Part shown: one piece after another, positions 36,004 to 44,756 of the stretch
Numbering within the stretch: position 1 is the first letter of the stretch
Layout: every line of letters begins with the position of its first letter
Translations under genes and position numbers: made by a program
Source: Peribacillus alkalitolerans
GTDB taxonomy: Bacteria > Bacillota > Bacilli > Bacillales > DSM-1321
DNA: 64,000 bases
Direction of reading: 5' to 3'
NCBI RefSeq assembly: GCF_010882125.1
Contig: NZ_JAAGVZ010000006.1
Location: 186,001-250,000, forward strand
Notes under the pieces: generated by a model
Database searches by the model: none
Told to the model about the DNA's origin: nothing
What the model saw: the letters and a program-made list of their open reading frames with translations, nothing else

Positions 36004-37767
36004 TTGAGTAAAGGTAAAATCATCGTAGTCGGTGGCGGACTTGCAGGTCTTATGGCTACCATTAAGGCTGCGGAAGCTGGACAACCAGTAGATCTATTCT
36101 CTCTTGTACCTGTTAAGCGTTCTCACTCTGTATGTGCACAAGGTGGGATTAACGGTGCGGTAAATACGAAAGGTGAAGGAGATTCACCTTGGGAACACTT
36201 TGACGATTCAGTATATGGTGGAGATTTCCTAGCGGATCAACCTCCAGTTAAAGCAATGTGTGATGCTGCACCGGCTATTATCCATATGCTAGACCGTATG
36301 GGAGTAATGTTTAACCGTACACCTGAAGGATTACTTGACTTCCGTCGCTTTGGCGGAACACAGCATCACCGTACAGCATTTGCGGGTGCTACTACAGGTC
36401 AACAATTATTGTATGCATTAGATGAGCAAGTTCGTCGATATGAAGTAAGCGGCCTTGTTACAAAATACGAGGGCTGGGAATTCTTAGGTGCGGTTCTAGA
36501 TGATGCTGGTGTTTGTCGTGGTATTACAGCACAAAACTTAGCGTCGATGGAAATTAAGGCTTTCCCTGGTGACGCTGTAATCATGGCGACTGGAGGCCCT
36601 GGAATTATCTTTGGTAAGTCTACGAACTCCGTAATCAACACTGGTTCAGCTGCATCGATTGTATTCCAGCAGGGTGCTTATTATGCAAATGGAGAATTCA
36701 TTCAAATCCATCCTACTGCCATCCCAGGTGACGATAAACTACGTCTAATGAGTGAATCTGCTCGTGGTGAAGGCGGACGTGTATGGACATATAAAGATGG
36801 CAAGCCTTGGTATTTCTTGGAAGAAAAATATCCTGCATACGGAAACCTTGTTCCACGTGATATCGCAACTCGTGAAATTTTCGATGTGTGCGTTAATCAA
36901 AAGCTTGGTATCAATGGTGAAAACATGGTATACCTTGATCTTTCTCATAAAGATCCTAAAGAGCTTGATATTAAACTTGGTGGAATTATTGAAATCTATG
37001 AGAAGTTCATGGGTGATGACCCACGTAAAGTTCCTATGAAAATTTTCCCTGCTGTTCACTATTCTATGGGTGGACTATGGGTTGACTATGATCAAATGAC
37101 GAACATCCCAGGATTATTCGCTGCGGGTGAATGTGATTATTCACAGCATGGAGCGAACCGTTTAGGTGCTAACTCTTTACTTTCTGCGATTTATGGAGGA
37201 ATGGTTGCTGGACCAAACGCATCGAAATATATCAGTGGATTAGAAAAGTCTGTTGACTCCATTTCTTCTGAAGTTTTTGATAAGCACGTGAAGCAGGAAC
37301 AAGAGAAATGGGATCACATCATGTCCTTAAATGGTACAGAAAATGCATACATCATCCATAAAGAGCTTGGAGAATGGATGACAGATAACGTAACTGTGGT
37401 TCGTCATAACGACAAGCTACAACAGACAGATGAGAAAATTCAAGAGCTTATTGAGCGTTGGGAAAACATCAATATTAATGACACAGCGAAATGGAGTAAC
37501 CAAGGTGCTTCATTTACACGTCAATTAATGAACATGCTTCAATTGGCTCGTGTTATTACAATCGGTGCATTAAACCGTAATGAAAGCCGTGGAGCTCACT
37601 ACAAGCCTGAATTCCCTGATCGTAATGATGAAGAGTTCATGAAAACGACAATGGCGAAATTCACTGGATTCAAAACCGCTCCTGAATTCCATTATAAGGA
37701 TATTGATGTATCCCTTATTGCACCACGTAAGCGTGACTATTCGAAAAAGAAAAAGGGGGAGAACTAA
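36004..37767 (+). CDS. sdhA: succinate dehydrogenase flavoprotein subunit
   Basis: A 587-residue flavoprotein. 'IIVVGGGLAGLMA' is the FAD-binding Rossmann motif. The His in 'RSHSVCAQGGI' is the site of covalent FAD attachment. 'HPTAIPG' and 'SESARGEGG' form the substrate pocket, and 'GANRLGANSLLSAI' is the second FAD segment. It oxidises succinate to fumarate on the cytosolic face. It starts at TTG 36004 after AAGGGAG, 66 bases after sdhC. Confidence 0.97.
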   Translation: MSKGKIIVVGGGLAGLMATIKAAEAGQPVDLFSLVPVKRSHSVCAQGGINGAVNTKGEGDSPWEHFDDSVYGGDFLADQPPVKAMCDAAPAIIHMLDRMGVMFNRTPEGLLDFRRFGGTQHHRTAFAGATTGQQLLYALDEQVRRYEVSGLVTKYEGWEFLGAVLDDAGVCRGITAQNLASMEIKAFPGDAVIMATGGPGIIFGKSTNSVINTGSAASIVFQQGAYYANGEFIQIHPTAIPGDDKLRLMSESARGEGGRVWTYKDGKPWYFLEEKYPAYGNLVPRDIATREIFDVCVNQKLGINGENMVYLDLSHKDPKELDIKLGGIIEIYEKFMGDDPRKVPMKIFPAVHYSMGGLWVDYDQMTNIPGLFAAGECDYSQHGANRLGANSLLSAIYGGMVAGPNASKYISGLEKSVDSISSEVFDKHVKQEQEKWDHIMSLNGTENAYIIHKELGEWMTDNVTVVRHNDKLQQTDEKIQELIERWENININDTAKWSNQGASFTRQLMNMLQLARVITIGALNRNESRGAHYKPEFPDRNDEEFMKTTMAKFTGFKTAPEFHYKDIDVSLIAPRKRDYSKKKKGEN

Positions 37768-37770
37768 ATC

Positions 37771-38532
37771 ATGGCTGAGCAAAAAACAGTTCGTTTTATC
37801 ATTTCTCGTCAAGATACACCAGAATCTGCCCCTTATACTGAAGAATTTGAAATTCCATACCGCCCGAACATGAACGTTATTTCGGCGCTAATGGAGCTTC
37901 GCCGTAATCCTGTAAACGTTAAAGGGGAAACTACAACGCCTATTACTTGGGATATGAACTGTCTTGAAGAGGTATGTGGAGCTTGTTCAATGGTGATTAA
38001 CGGAAAGCCACGTCAATCTTGTACGGCTTTAGTTGATCAACTTGAGCAACCAATCCGCCTTGAGCCAATGCGCACGTTCCCCGTAGTACGTGACTTACAA
38101 GTGGATCGTAGTAGAATGTTCGATTCATTGAAAAAAGTCAAGGCATGGATTCCAATTGATGGAACGTACGATCTTGGACCTGGACCACGTATGCCAGAAA
38201 GAAAACGTCAATGGGCTTATGAGCTTTCAAAATGTATGACTTGTGGTGTTTGTTTGGAAGCTTGTCCGAACGTAAACAGTGGATCAAACTTCATTGGTCC
38301 AGCACCACTTTCACAAGTTCGTCTTTTCAACGCTCATCCAACTGGTGAAATGAATAAACCAGAAAGATTAAACGCTATCATGGGTGATGGTGGACTTGCT
38401 AACTGTGGTAACTCACAAAACTGCGTACAATCATGTCCAAAAGGAATTCCTTTGACTACATCGATTGCTGCGCTAAACCGCGATACTACAATCCAATCAT
38501 TCAGAAACTTCTTCGGAAGCGACGAAGCGTAA
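37771..38532 (+). CDS. sdhB: succinate dehydrogenase iron-sulfur subunit
   Basis: A 253-residue protein with three clusters. The N-terminal ferredoxin domain holds the [2Fe-2S] ligands in 'CLEEVCGACSM...C'. The C-terminal domain has 'CMTCGVCLEACP' and 'CGNSQNCVQSCPKG' for the [4Fe-4S] and [3Fe-4S] clusters. It passes electrons from SdhA to the haems of SdhC. It starts three bases after sdhA with GGGGGAGAA upstream and ends the operon. Confidence 0.97.
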   Translation: MAEQKTVRFIISRQDTPESAPYTEEFEIPYRPNMNVISALMELRRNPVNVKGETTTPITWDMNCLEEVCGACSMVINGKPRQSCTALVDQLEQPIRLEPMRTFPVVRDLQVDRSRMFDSLKKVKAWIPIDGTYDLGPGPRMPERKRQWAYELSKCMTCGVCLEACPNVNSGSNFIGPAPLSQVRLFNAHPTGEMNKPERLNAIMGDGGLANCGNSQNCVQSCPKGIPLTTSIAALNRDTTIQSFRNFFGSDEA

Positions 38533-38635
38533 CGAAAAGCGGAAGCGTTCTTTGGCTCATGCCGACAAAAACGCCACGGCCGAATGTTTTGTCGGCACTA
38601 GCACGTCCTGTGCATCGAAGCTAGACACCGCCTTA
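38533..38635 (+). repeat. GC-rich intergenic repeat-like element, family B
   Basis: The sequence begins GAAAAGCGGAAGCG and ends with GAAGCTAGACACCGCC. Inside, TGCCGACAAAA and TTTTGTCGGCA form an 11-bp inverted repeat. This arrangement is familiar from dispersed elements between Bacillaceae genes. Only one copy is in this window, so the repeat call rests on prior knowledge. Confidence 0.55.
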
Positions 38636-38668
38636 ACTACAACAAGTAAAACTCTTTATAAACAAAAA

Positions 38669-38698
38669 GGAGCCACCATTTCGGTGGCTCCTTTTTGT
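38669..38698. terminator. terminator between sdhB and citR
   Basis: A perfect 9-bp stem GGAGCCACC / GGTGGCTCC is preceded by AAAAA and followed by TTTTT, so it can stop transcription from both sides. Confidence 0.92.
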
Positions 38699-38701
38699 TT
38701 C

Positions 38702-39589
38702 TTATAGTTTAAACTTCGTGATAAAATCATAAAATTGCATCCCCTCTGTATGCTGATATTTTGTCACGAAGTAACTTCTCGCAATTGGTAATGGGAAATC
38801 AGGCATGTGGACTTCCATTAACCTTCCTTCCATTAATTCTCTTCGAACAGTTGATTCAGGCAGGAATGAAACCCCAAGTCCCTCTTCAATGAATCTTTTA
38901 GTAACATGTACTTGGGAAACAATCATGGTTTGAATACTTGGATACTGATTTCCTAAATTTCTCAGTAATTCATCCCAATATTCTGGATGATTGTGGGTCA
39001 GAATTCTATTTGAGGCTAAAAGGGATTCAACATCAATAGGTGGGCTGGTTTCTGGATCCAAACCATCATTCGCAGAGATTAAAAGTACAGGATCATCATA
39101 AAGAGCAGTGCAAGTGACACTTTGATGATAAACTTCTAGTCTTGATAAACCACAGTCTACCTCCCCTGATAAAACGGCTGAGAGGATTCCTTTAGATTCT
39201 ATGACTTGAATATCAATCATGATTTCGGGGTTATCCTTCATATATTTTTGAAGGATATAGGGCATGATGGAGGCTGCTATCAATGGGGAAATGGCTAATA
39301 TAAGCTTTCTTTGCACGCCTTGTTTAAAAAGCTTCAAATCATCTATGCTTTCCTCAAATTGTTTCAATAAAACTTTAGCTTTTGGTAAGAACCGTCTACC
39401 TTCTTCAGTTAACAATACGTTTCTACCGTTTCGTTCAAAGAGAGATACATCCAAATATTCTTCTAAGAGTTTTATATGTACAGTAACTGATGGCTGAGAT
39501 ATAAAAAGTTCTTCAGATGCTTGCCTGAAATTTTCGTGTTTTGCGGCACTGACAAAAGTCATTAGCCATTTTGTATCCATACCATCCAC
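38702..39589 (-). CDS. citR: LysR-family regulator, CitR-like
   Basis: A 295-residue LysR-type regulator. The winged helix-turn-helix is at residues 1-62 ('FRQASEELFISQPSVTVHIKLLEE' in segments) and the periplasmic-binding-protein-like effector domain follows. It diverges from a citrate synthase gene with an AT-rich 97-bp shared control region, which is the citR-citA arrangement of B. subtilis, where CitR represses citA. The inducer is not known from sequence. In B. subtilis this pair is not beside sdh. Confidence 0.8.
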   Translation of the reverse strand: MDGMDTKWLMTFVSAAKHENFRQASEELFISQPSVTVHIKLLEEYLDVSLFERNGRNVLLTEEGRRFLPKAKVLLKQFEESIDDLKLFKQGVQRKLILAISPLIAASIMPYILQKYMKDNPEIMIDIQVIESKGILSAVLSGEVDCGLSRLEVYHQSVTCTALYDDPVLLISANDGLDPETSPPIDVESLLASNRILTHNHPEYWDELLRNLGNQYPSIQTMIVSQVHVTKRFIEEGLGVSFLPESTVRRELMEGRLMEVHMPDFPLPIARSYFVTKYQHTEGMQFYDFITKFKL

Positions 39590-39686
39590 CTCTGATTAAT
39601 AATTTTAATTAAAAGTTCGATAATTATTTAATTTTTATTAATGATTGTATCACGTACACTAGTAGTATAAAAGGGGGATGGTAAAT

Positions 39687-40787
39687 ATGTTCCAAAAAGG
39701 ATTAAAAGGAATCATTGCCGCAGAAACTTCTTTAAGCTTTATCGATGGAGAAAAAGGCGTGTTGTTATATAGAGGAATTGAGGCTAAAGAGTTAGCCTTA
39801 AATTATAGTTTTGAGGCGATTGCTTACTATTTATGGCGTGGCAGATTACCTTCAAAGCAAGAGGAAGATGTTTTACGTAAGCAAATTCAGAGAGAACGAT
39901 TTTTACCTGAATATGCGATTCGTTTAATTGAGAGTCTACCTCCAACAATGGGAATCATGGAAGCGACTAGGACCGTACTATCATCATTAGGAACACAGGA
40001 TTATGACTGGAAGCCGTCAATGGAGCAAGCCATTAAAATGGTGTCCATTGTACCTACCGTCATTGCCTACCGCTATCGTCAGAGTATTGGACAACCATTT
40101 ATTCATCCTAATGAATCTTTGGGACATGTAGAAAATTTCTTATTTATGCTTTATGGTGAAAATCCTTCACCAGCTAATTTGAAGGCGCTAGAATCCTATA
40201 TGATTCTTACGATGGAGCATGGTATGAATGCCTCAACATTTACAGCTAGAGTGATTGCTTCAACGGAATCAGACATGGTTTCTGCTGTCGTGGGGGCACT
40301 AGGGGCCATGAAAGGACCGTTACATGGAGGGGCACCTACAGGAATCATTAAGATGCTAGATGAAATTAAAGTGAAGAACTTTGCGGAAGATTGGATTCGT
40401 GAAAGGCTGGAAAATAAAGAAAAGATTATGGGCTTCGGACATAGGATTTATCGGGCACGTGATCCAAGGGCGATTGCTTTGCAAAAAGTGGTAACTTCAG
40501 TTCAAAGTGATAACCATTGGTTGGACTTAGCTAGTCATGTGGAAAAAACAGCAATCACATTATTAGAGGAATATAAGCCAGGAAGAAGGCTCTATACAAA
40601 CGTTGAATTTTACGCAGCCGCTGTAATGAAATCGATTCAAATGCACCCCGACTTATTCACTCCGACGTTCTCGGCAAGCCGAATGGTTGGTTGGACAGCC
40701 CATGTATTGGAGCAGGCAGAGGATAATACAATCTTCCGTCCTGAAGCACGATACAAGGGTCCCCTATTAACTAAAAGGAATCATTGA
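39687..40787 (+). CDS. citA: citrate synthase I, CitA-like
   Basis: A 366-residue type II-like citrate synthase condensing acetyl-CoA and oxaloacetate. Catalytic His residues lie in 'GPLHGGAP' and 'GFGHRIYRARDP'. The usual catalytic Asp position ('NVDFY' in most citrate synthases) reads 'NVEFYAA', a Glu. From memory the B. subtilis CitA has the same change. The ATG at 39687 has AAAGGGGG ten bases upstream; one at 39678 is too close. It is probably repressed by the divergent citR. The main CitZ enzyme is expected elsewhere. Confidence 0.88.
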   Translation: MFQKGLKGIIAAETSLSFIDGEKGVLLYRGIEAKELALNYSFEAIAYYLWRGRLPSKQEEDVLRKQIQRERFLPEYAIRLIESLPPTMGIMEATRTVLSSLGTQDYDWKPSMEQAIKMVSIVPTVIAYRYRQSIGQPFIHPNESLGHVENFLFMLYGENPSPANLKALESYMILTMEHGMNASTFTARVIASTESDMVSAVVGALGAMKGPLHGGAPTGIIKMLDEIKVKNFAEDWIRERLENKEKIMGFGHRIYRARDPRAIALQKVVTSVQSDNHWLDLASHVEKTAITLLEEYKPGRRLYTNVEFYAAAVMKSIQMHPDLFTPTFSASRMVGWTAHVLEQAEDNTIFRPEARYKGPLLTKRNH

Positions 40788-40790
40788 TTT

Positions 40791-40841
40791 AGATGGATGG
40801 AAAGTGTGAAAAATAACACTTGTACCAGCCATCTTTTTTTT
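40791..40841 (+). terminator. terminator of citA
   Basis: AGATGG...CCATCT encloses an inner AAGTGT/ACACTT stem and is followed by TTTTTTTT. Confidence 0.75.
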
Positions 40842-41038
40842 GAAAAACGGCAAGAGTATATACCTAACAAATCAAAGTGAATTAGTGCAATAGTCTTGTT
40901 TTTTAGGTGTTTACAGAAAAATACCCAAAAATTTACAGGTAGTTTACGAAGTATTGTTATAGTTATTCAGAAAATTGTAATTTTTTGTTGCAATTTGTAT
41001 TTCCCGGGAAACCTAAAACAATAGGGAGGAATCTATCA

Positions 41039-43312
41039 ATGAACTTTTTTAAGAGGAGACTAATGGCTCTATCTGCTTCAATCGTACTTTTGCTGACAAC
41101 TATCTTGCCGCATACAATCCATACTGCTGTTGCGGCAGAGGTGATTGGAGTAAAGGAAGCAATAGCATTAAGAAGTGGTAATGTTTCGGTAGAAGGATTT
41201 ATCGTTGGACATGCATTAACAACTGGATCATATGATTTTACTTCGCCGTTTTCAAACGACTTTAACTTTATCTTTGCTGATGATCCCGCAGAAACAGATA
41301 TTACAAAAATGATGCCTGTACAGCTACCAGCCTCTTTAAGGCCAAGCTTCGGATTACAAACAAATCCAACTATTATTGGAAAAAAAGTTCAAGTAACAGC
41401 ATCTATATTGGATTACTTTTCCGTTCCCGGTCTAAAAAATACTACAGCCATCCATTTTTCCGATGAAGCAGGGACTCCTACTGAACCACCTGTAACAGAA
41501 GGTCCAAAAATCTTTGAACTTCAAGGAGAAAGCCATATTTCACCTTACAGTGGTAAGACGGTTGCTGGAGTTAAAGGAATAGTGACCCACGTTACAGATA
41601 GCAATAATTTCTTCATCCAAGATCAACTAGGGGATCAGAATAACCGTACATCTGATGCAATTATGGTATACAAAAAAGCCCATGGAGTACAAAAAGGCGA
41701 TATTGTATTCGTTAATGGTACGGTAAAAGAGTGGGTATTGGAAGGATACCAGGAAAAACTGGAAACGGATTTGTCGATGACGGAAATAAATGCAACCTCC
41801 GTTTCGGTTCACTTAAAGAATCAACCATTTCCTCAACCCATTATCTTAGGAAAGGATCGCACCATTCCAAGTCAAATCATTGACAACGATTCTTTATCTA
41901 GTTTTGATGTTGAAGAAGATGCAATCGATTTTTATGAGAGTATTGAGGGGATGATGGTTGGATTGGAGAGCCCTTCTGTTGTGGGGCCACAAAAGTATGG
42001 AGAGGTACCGGTAATTGCCTCAAGATATGCTGATAAGGTCTATACACCTCTAGGTGCTCCATTACTGGCTGAGAATAATACAAATCCGGAAAGAATTCAC
42101 CTATTAATCAATAAAGACTTTGTGGCAAAGACAGGAGATCGTTTTGACGGAATCGTCCAAGGTGTTTTGAGCTATTCATACAGTAATTACAAACTTTTGG
42201 TTGATGCAACAAAAATGCCGTCCCTAATTAAACAAGAAATACAAAAAGATGCAATTGGATTTGTGAAAAATGATAACGAGTTAACCATTGCTTCCTATAA
42301 TGTTGAAAACTTTTCATCCAAAACATCTGAGGATAAGGTTGAAAAAATTGCGAACTCCTTTATTCAAGAATTAAAAACTCCTGATGTTATTGGTTTAATT
42401 GAAATGCAAGACAACAACGGGGAAACGGACGATGGAACGACAGATGCGACAAAAAGTTTTGAGAAGCTAGTAAATAAAATTGAGGAATTAGGTGGTCCAC
42501 TATATGCCTATACAGACATTGCCCCAGAAGATAATCATGATGGAGGGGCACCTGGTGGAAATATTCGTGTCGGGTACCTGTATAACCCTGAGCGAGTAAG
42601 CTTAAAAGAAGCAACTAAGGGGACGGCAGATCAGGCAGTTGGATATGAAAATGGAGGTCTGACAGTTAATCCGGGACGAATCGATCCTCAAAATCCTTTA
42701 TTTGAAGACACCCGAAAATCGTTAGCTGCACAGTTCGAATTCCAAGGTGAGGACGTCATCGTCATTACGAATCATTTGAACTCTAAAGGTGGAGACTTAC
42801 CGCTTTTTGGGAAAATTCAGCCGCCAAACCTAACAAGTGAAGCGAAAAGAATCAAGCTTGCCAAAGTTATCAATGCTTTTGTTGATTCAATCATTTCCCA
42901 AGACCCTAAAGCGAATGTAGTAGTATTGGGCGATCAAAATGATTTTGAATTTTCTCCTGCCTTAAAAAGGTTGGAAGGCGATATACTGCAAAATCTACTA
43001 TACAAACTTCCAATAGAGGAGCGCTATACGTATAACTATCAAGGTAATGCCCAAACATTAGATCATATGTTAGTTTCAAAGAATTTGTATGATAAAACCG
43101 AATTTGATATTTTAAATATCAATTCACCGTTTATGAATATACACGGCCGCGCAAGCGATCATGATCCACTGCTTGCACAGTTGGATCTAACGGATGTTCC
43201 TGAAGTTAAAGACTGTCCAGATCAAGCTTCTAATAATGGAAAGCATAAAGGACATGACAAGAAGCTAAAAGAGCCTAATGGAAAGGCTTGTGGTCATCCG
43301 AAAGCTTCCTAG
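41039..43312 (+). CDS. secreted endonuclease/exonuclease/phosphatase-family nuclease
   Basis: A 757-residue exported protein. The signal peptide is about residues 1-33, ending near 'AVAAE'. Two OB-fold-like regions follow (about 35-120 and 160-240; 'VSVEGFIVGHA', 'VAGVKGIVTHV'). An EEP nuclease domain starts near residue 413: 'LTIASYNVENF', 'DVIGLIEMQDN', 'ITNHLNSKGGD', 'LGDQNDFEFSP', 'LDHMLVS' and 'ASDHDPLLAQL'. The C-terminal ~40 residues are rich in Lys and His with two Cys. No sortase motif is visible. It probably degrades extracellular DNA. The start at 41039 follows AGGGAGGAAT; the frame extends to 40985. Confidence 0.88.
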   Translation: MNFFKRRLMALSASIVLLLTTILPHTIHTAVAAEVIGVKEAIALRSGNVSVEGFIVGHALTTGSYDFTSPFSNDFNFIFADDPAETDITKMMPVQLPASLRPSFGLQTNPTIIGKKVQVTASILDYFSVPGLKNTTAIHFSDEAGTPTEPPVTEGPKIFELQGESHISPYSGKTVAGVKGIVTHVTDSNNFFIQDQLGDQNNRTSDAIMVYKKAHGVQKGDIVFVNGTVKEWVLEGYQEKLETDLSMTEINATSVSVHLKNQPFPQPIILGKDRTIPSQIIDNDSLSSFDVEEDAIDFYESIEGMMVGLESPSVVGPQKYGEVPVIASRYADKVYTPLGAPLLAENNTNPERIHLLINKDFVAKTGDRFDGIVQGVLSYSYSNYKLLVDATKMPSLIKQEIQKDAIGFVKNDNELTIASYNVENFSSKTSEDKVEKIANSFIQELKTPDVIGLIEMQDNNGETDDGTTDATKSFEKLVNKIEELGGPLYAYTDIAPEDNHDGGAPGGNIRVGYLYNPERVSLKEATKGTADQAVGYENGGLTVNPGRIDPQNPLFEDTRKSLAAQFEFQGEDVIVITNHLNSKGGDLPLFGKIQPPNLTSEAKRIKLAKVINAFVDSIISQDPKANVVVLGDQNDFEFSPALKRLEGDILQNLLYKLPIEERYTYNYQGNAQTLDHMLVSKNLYDKTEFDILNINSPFMNIHGRASDHDPLLAQLDLTDVPEVKDCPDQASNNGKHKGHDKKLKEPNGKACGHPKAS

Positions 43313-43328
43313 GTAAAAGTTGATTTAA

Positions 43329-43361
43329 GAACATGGCTTTGATTAGGCCATGTTCTTTTTT
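43329..43361 (+). terminator. terminator of the secreted nuclease gene
   Basis: The stem GAACATGGC / GCCATGTTC with a short loop is followed by TTTTTT. Confidence 0.88.
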
Positions 43362-43364
43362 CTT

Positions 43365-43590
43365 GGCTCTTTTCGCATGTTGTTTTAAGACAATAAAGTT
43401 TGTCCGTTGATTGCATCGAGAGGCACTTGCTTTCCGCGGGGAGGGATGGGAGCCTCCTCGGCGATACCACCTGTGGGGTCTCCCACTTCCCTCATTTTCC
43501 CGCTGGAGCCAAGTGTCCTCCGCTACAATCAACTCAGATCGTTAAAGTTAAATTAAACTATAAAAGCAACAAACTTTACGAAAACAACCG
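43365..43590 (-). repeat. dispersed intergenic repeat, family A copy 3 (inverted, long form)
   Basis: The core is 43406-43533 with GTTGATT/AATCAAC ends. Read on the minus strand it matches 15390-15610 across both core and flanks. The two copies share TTTAATTTAACTTTAACGATC on one side and GGACAAACTTTATTGT on the other. It lies between the nuclease terminator and ysmA. Confidence 0.87.
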
Positions 43591-43621
43591 TTTTCTTTCA
43601 CTTAAATTTATTTAAATAATA

Positions 43622-43676
43622 TTGCTTTCCATAATGTTCTAAATATTATAAAATTTAATGAATAACCATTCATTAA
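43622..43676 (+). promoter_or_regulatory. ysmA promoter with 22-bp perfect palindromic operator
   Basis: TTGCTT (43622) and TATTAT (43644-43649) are 16 bases apart. Six bases after the -10 lies TTAATGAAT-AACC-ATTCATTAA (43655-43676), with perfect 9-bp arms. The position mirrors the FadR site of fadR, but the TGAAT half-sites are four bases apart, not eight, so a different TetR-like repressor is more likely. Confidence 0.7.
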
Positions 43677-43691
43677 ATAGGAGGAAACAAG

Positions 43692-44162
43692 ATGAGTCGA
43701 ATATCATATATTGAAAATCTAAGGGAGTGGGAAGCTGCGTTTTCCTTTTCATACCCAATAAAAGTACGGTTTTCCGAAACGGATATGTTTGGGCACTTAA
43801 ATAATACGGTCCCATTCACTTATTTTGAAATGGCGAGAATTGAATTCTTGAAAACCCTTGGTTTCATGCAAGATTGGGTAAAGCCAACGAATGAAACAAT
43901 TCCTGTGGTAGCAGACCTTCAGTGTGACTTTCTTCAACAGGTATTTTTTGATGAAAATTTACAAATCTATGTCAAGGCTAGCCAGGTCGGTAATTCTTCT
44001 GTTGATATCCATTACATGGGAAAAAGAGAGAATGGGCAGATTTGCTTTACTGGAAGGGGAACGATGGTACAAATCTCAAGATTAACAGGAAAGTCTGTAG
44101 CTTGGACGGAAGAAATGAAAGAGGTGCTTCTTAAAAGAGGGCCAAATCAGCTTTGTAAATAA
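43692..44162 (+). CDS. ysmA: acyl-CoA thioesterase, 4HBT hot-dog family
   Basis: A 156-residue hot-dog thioesterase. 'VRFSETDMFGHLNNTVPFTYFEMARIEF' in segments gives the 4-hydroxybenzoyl-CoA thioesterase pattern, with the catalytic Asp in 'ETDMFGH'. It hydrolyses acyl-CoA; chain length unknown. TAGGAGG precedes the ATG. It stands just before gerE as in B. subtilis. The palindrome in its promoter suggests acyl-CoA- or lipid-responsive control. Confidence 0.85.
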   Translation: MSRISYIENLREWEAAFSFSYPIKVRFSETDMFGHLNNTVPFTYFEMARIEFLKTLGFMQDWVKPTNETIPVVADLQCDFLQQVFFDENLQIYVKASQVGNSSVDIHYMGKRENGQICFTGRGTMVQISRLTGKSVAWTEEMKEVLLKRGPNQLCK

Positions 44163-44188
44163 ATAAGTCATCTATCACGTAAAATAGT

Positions 44189-44216
44189 CACTTCCTTCTC
44201 CTCTTTCACATACTAT
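44189..44216 (+). promoter_or_regulatory. sigma-K promoter of gerE
   Basis: CATACTATA at 44208-44216 fits the sigma-K -10 consensus CATAnnnTA. An AC at 44189-44190 lies 17 bases upstream, at the -35. Sigma-K is the known sigma factor for gerE in the mother cell. Confidence 0.7.
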
Positions 44217-44280
44217 ATGATGACTAAATTTATACCCATTCCTAGGTTACAGCTGGTGAAGGCAAGGAGGGTTACAATAC

Positions 44281-44505
44281 TTGAAGGAGAACGAATTCAC
44301 TCATAAGCCATTACTCACCAAAAGAGAAAAAGAAGTTTTCGAGCTGTTGGTGCAGGATAAGACTACAAAAGAAATTGCAGGCGAATTATTCATTAGCGAA
44401 AAGACAGTCCGAAACCACATCTCGAACGCTATGCAAAAGCTTGGAGTTAAAGGACGTTCACAAGCAGTAGTAGAGCTCCTTCGGATGGGAGAGCTTCACT
44501 TGTAA
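44281..44505 (+). CDS. gerE: spore coat transcription regulator GerE
   Basis: A 74-residue protein that is almost entirely a LuxR-type helix-turn-helix ('LTKREKEVFELLVQ', 'EIAGELFISEKTVRNHISN', 'KLGVKGRSQAVVELL'). It is the last regulator of the mother-cell cascade, controlling spore coat genes. It starts at TTG 44281 after AAGGAGGG. A sigma-K-type promoter lies upstream. Length is normal for GerE. Confidence 0.96.
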   Translation: MKENEFTHKPLLTKREKEVFELLVQDKTTKEIAGELFISEKTVRNHISNAMQKLGVKGRSQAVVELLRMGELHL

Positions 44506-44565
44506 GTGGAAGGTAAAGGAATAGGCTTTTGTCTTTTTCTTGGAATCAGCGATACATGCTTAAAG

Positions 44566-44636
44566 AGCAGTTAGACGTAACAGCAGTAAAAGGAAATGTT
44601 TTCCTTCCGCTGTGAGTCTAGCTGCTTATTTTCGTT
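44566..44636 (+). terminator. long hairpin after gerE
   Basis: AGCAGTTAGACGTAACAGC pairs with GCTGTGAGTCTAGCTGCT around an inner AAGGAAA/TTTTCCTT stem, giving an imperfect hairpin of about 60 nt followed by TATTTTCGTTTT. Probably the gerE terminator. Confidence 0.65.
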
Positions 44637-44756
44637 TTGAGGTCGATGATTCTAATCAAATAGCTATTGTAATAAAAGTAACATGTAATTCACCTTGAAA
44701 TTTAAACAGATTTAAGTGAAAATAATACATATGTAAGTAGACAGGGAGTTGTATCA

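Noticed and set aside
43275-43532. 85-codon minus-strand frame over the family A repeat
   Set aside because: It spans the nuclease terminator and the repeat; similar spurious frames appear in other copies.
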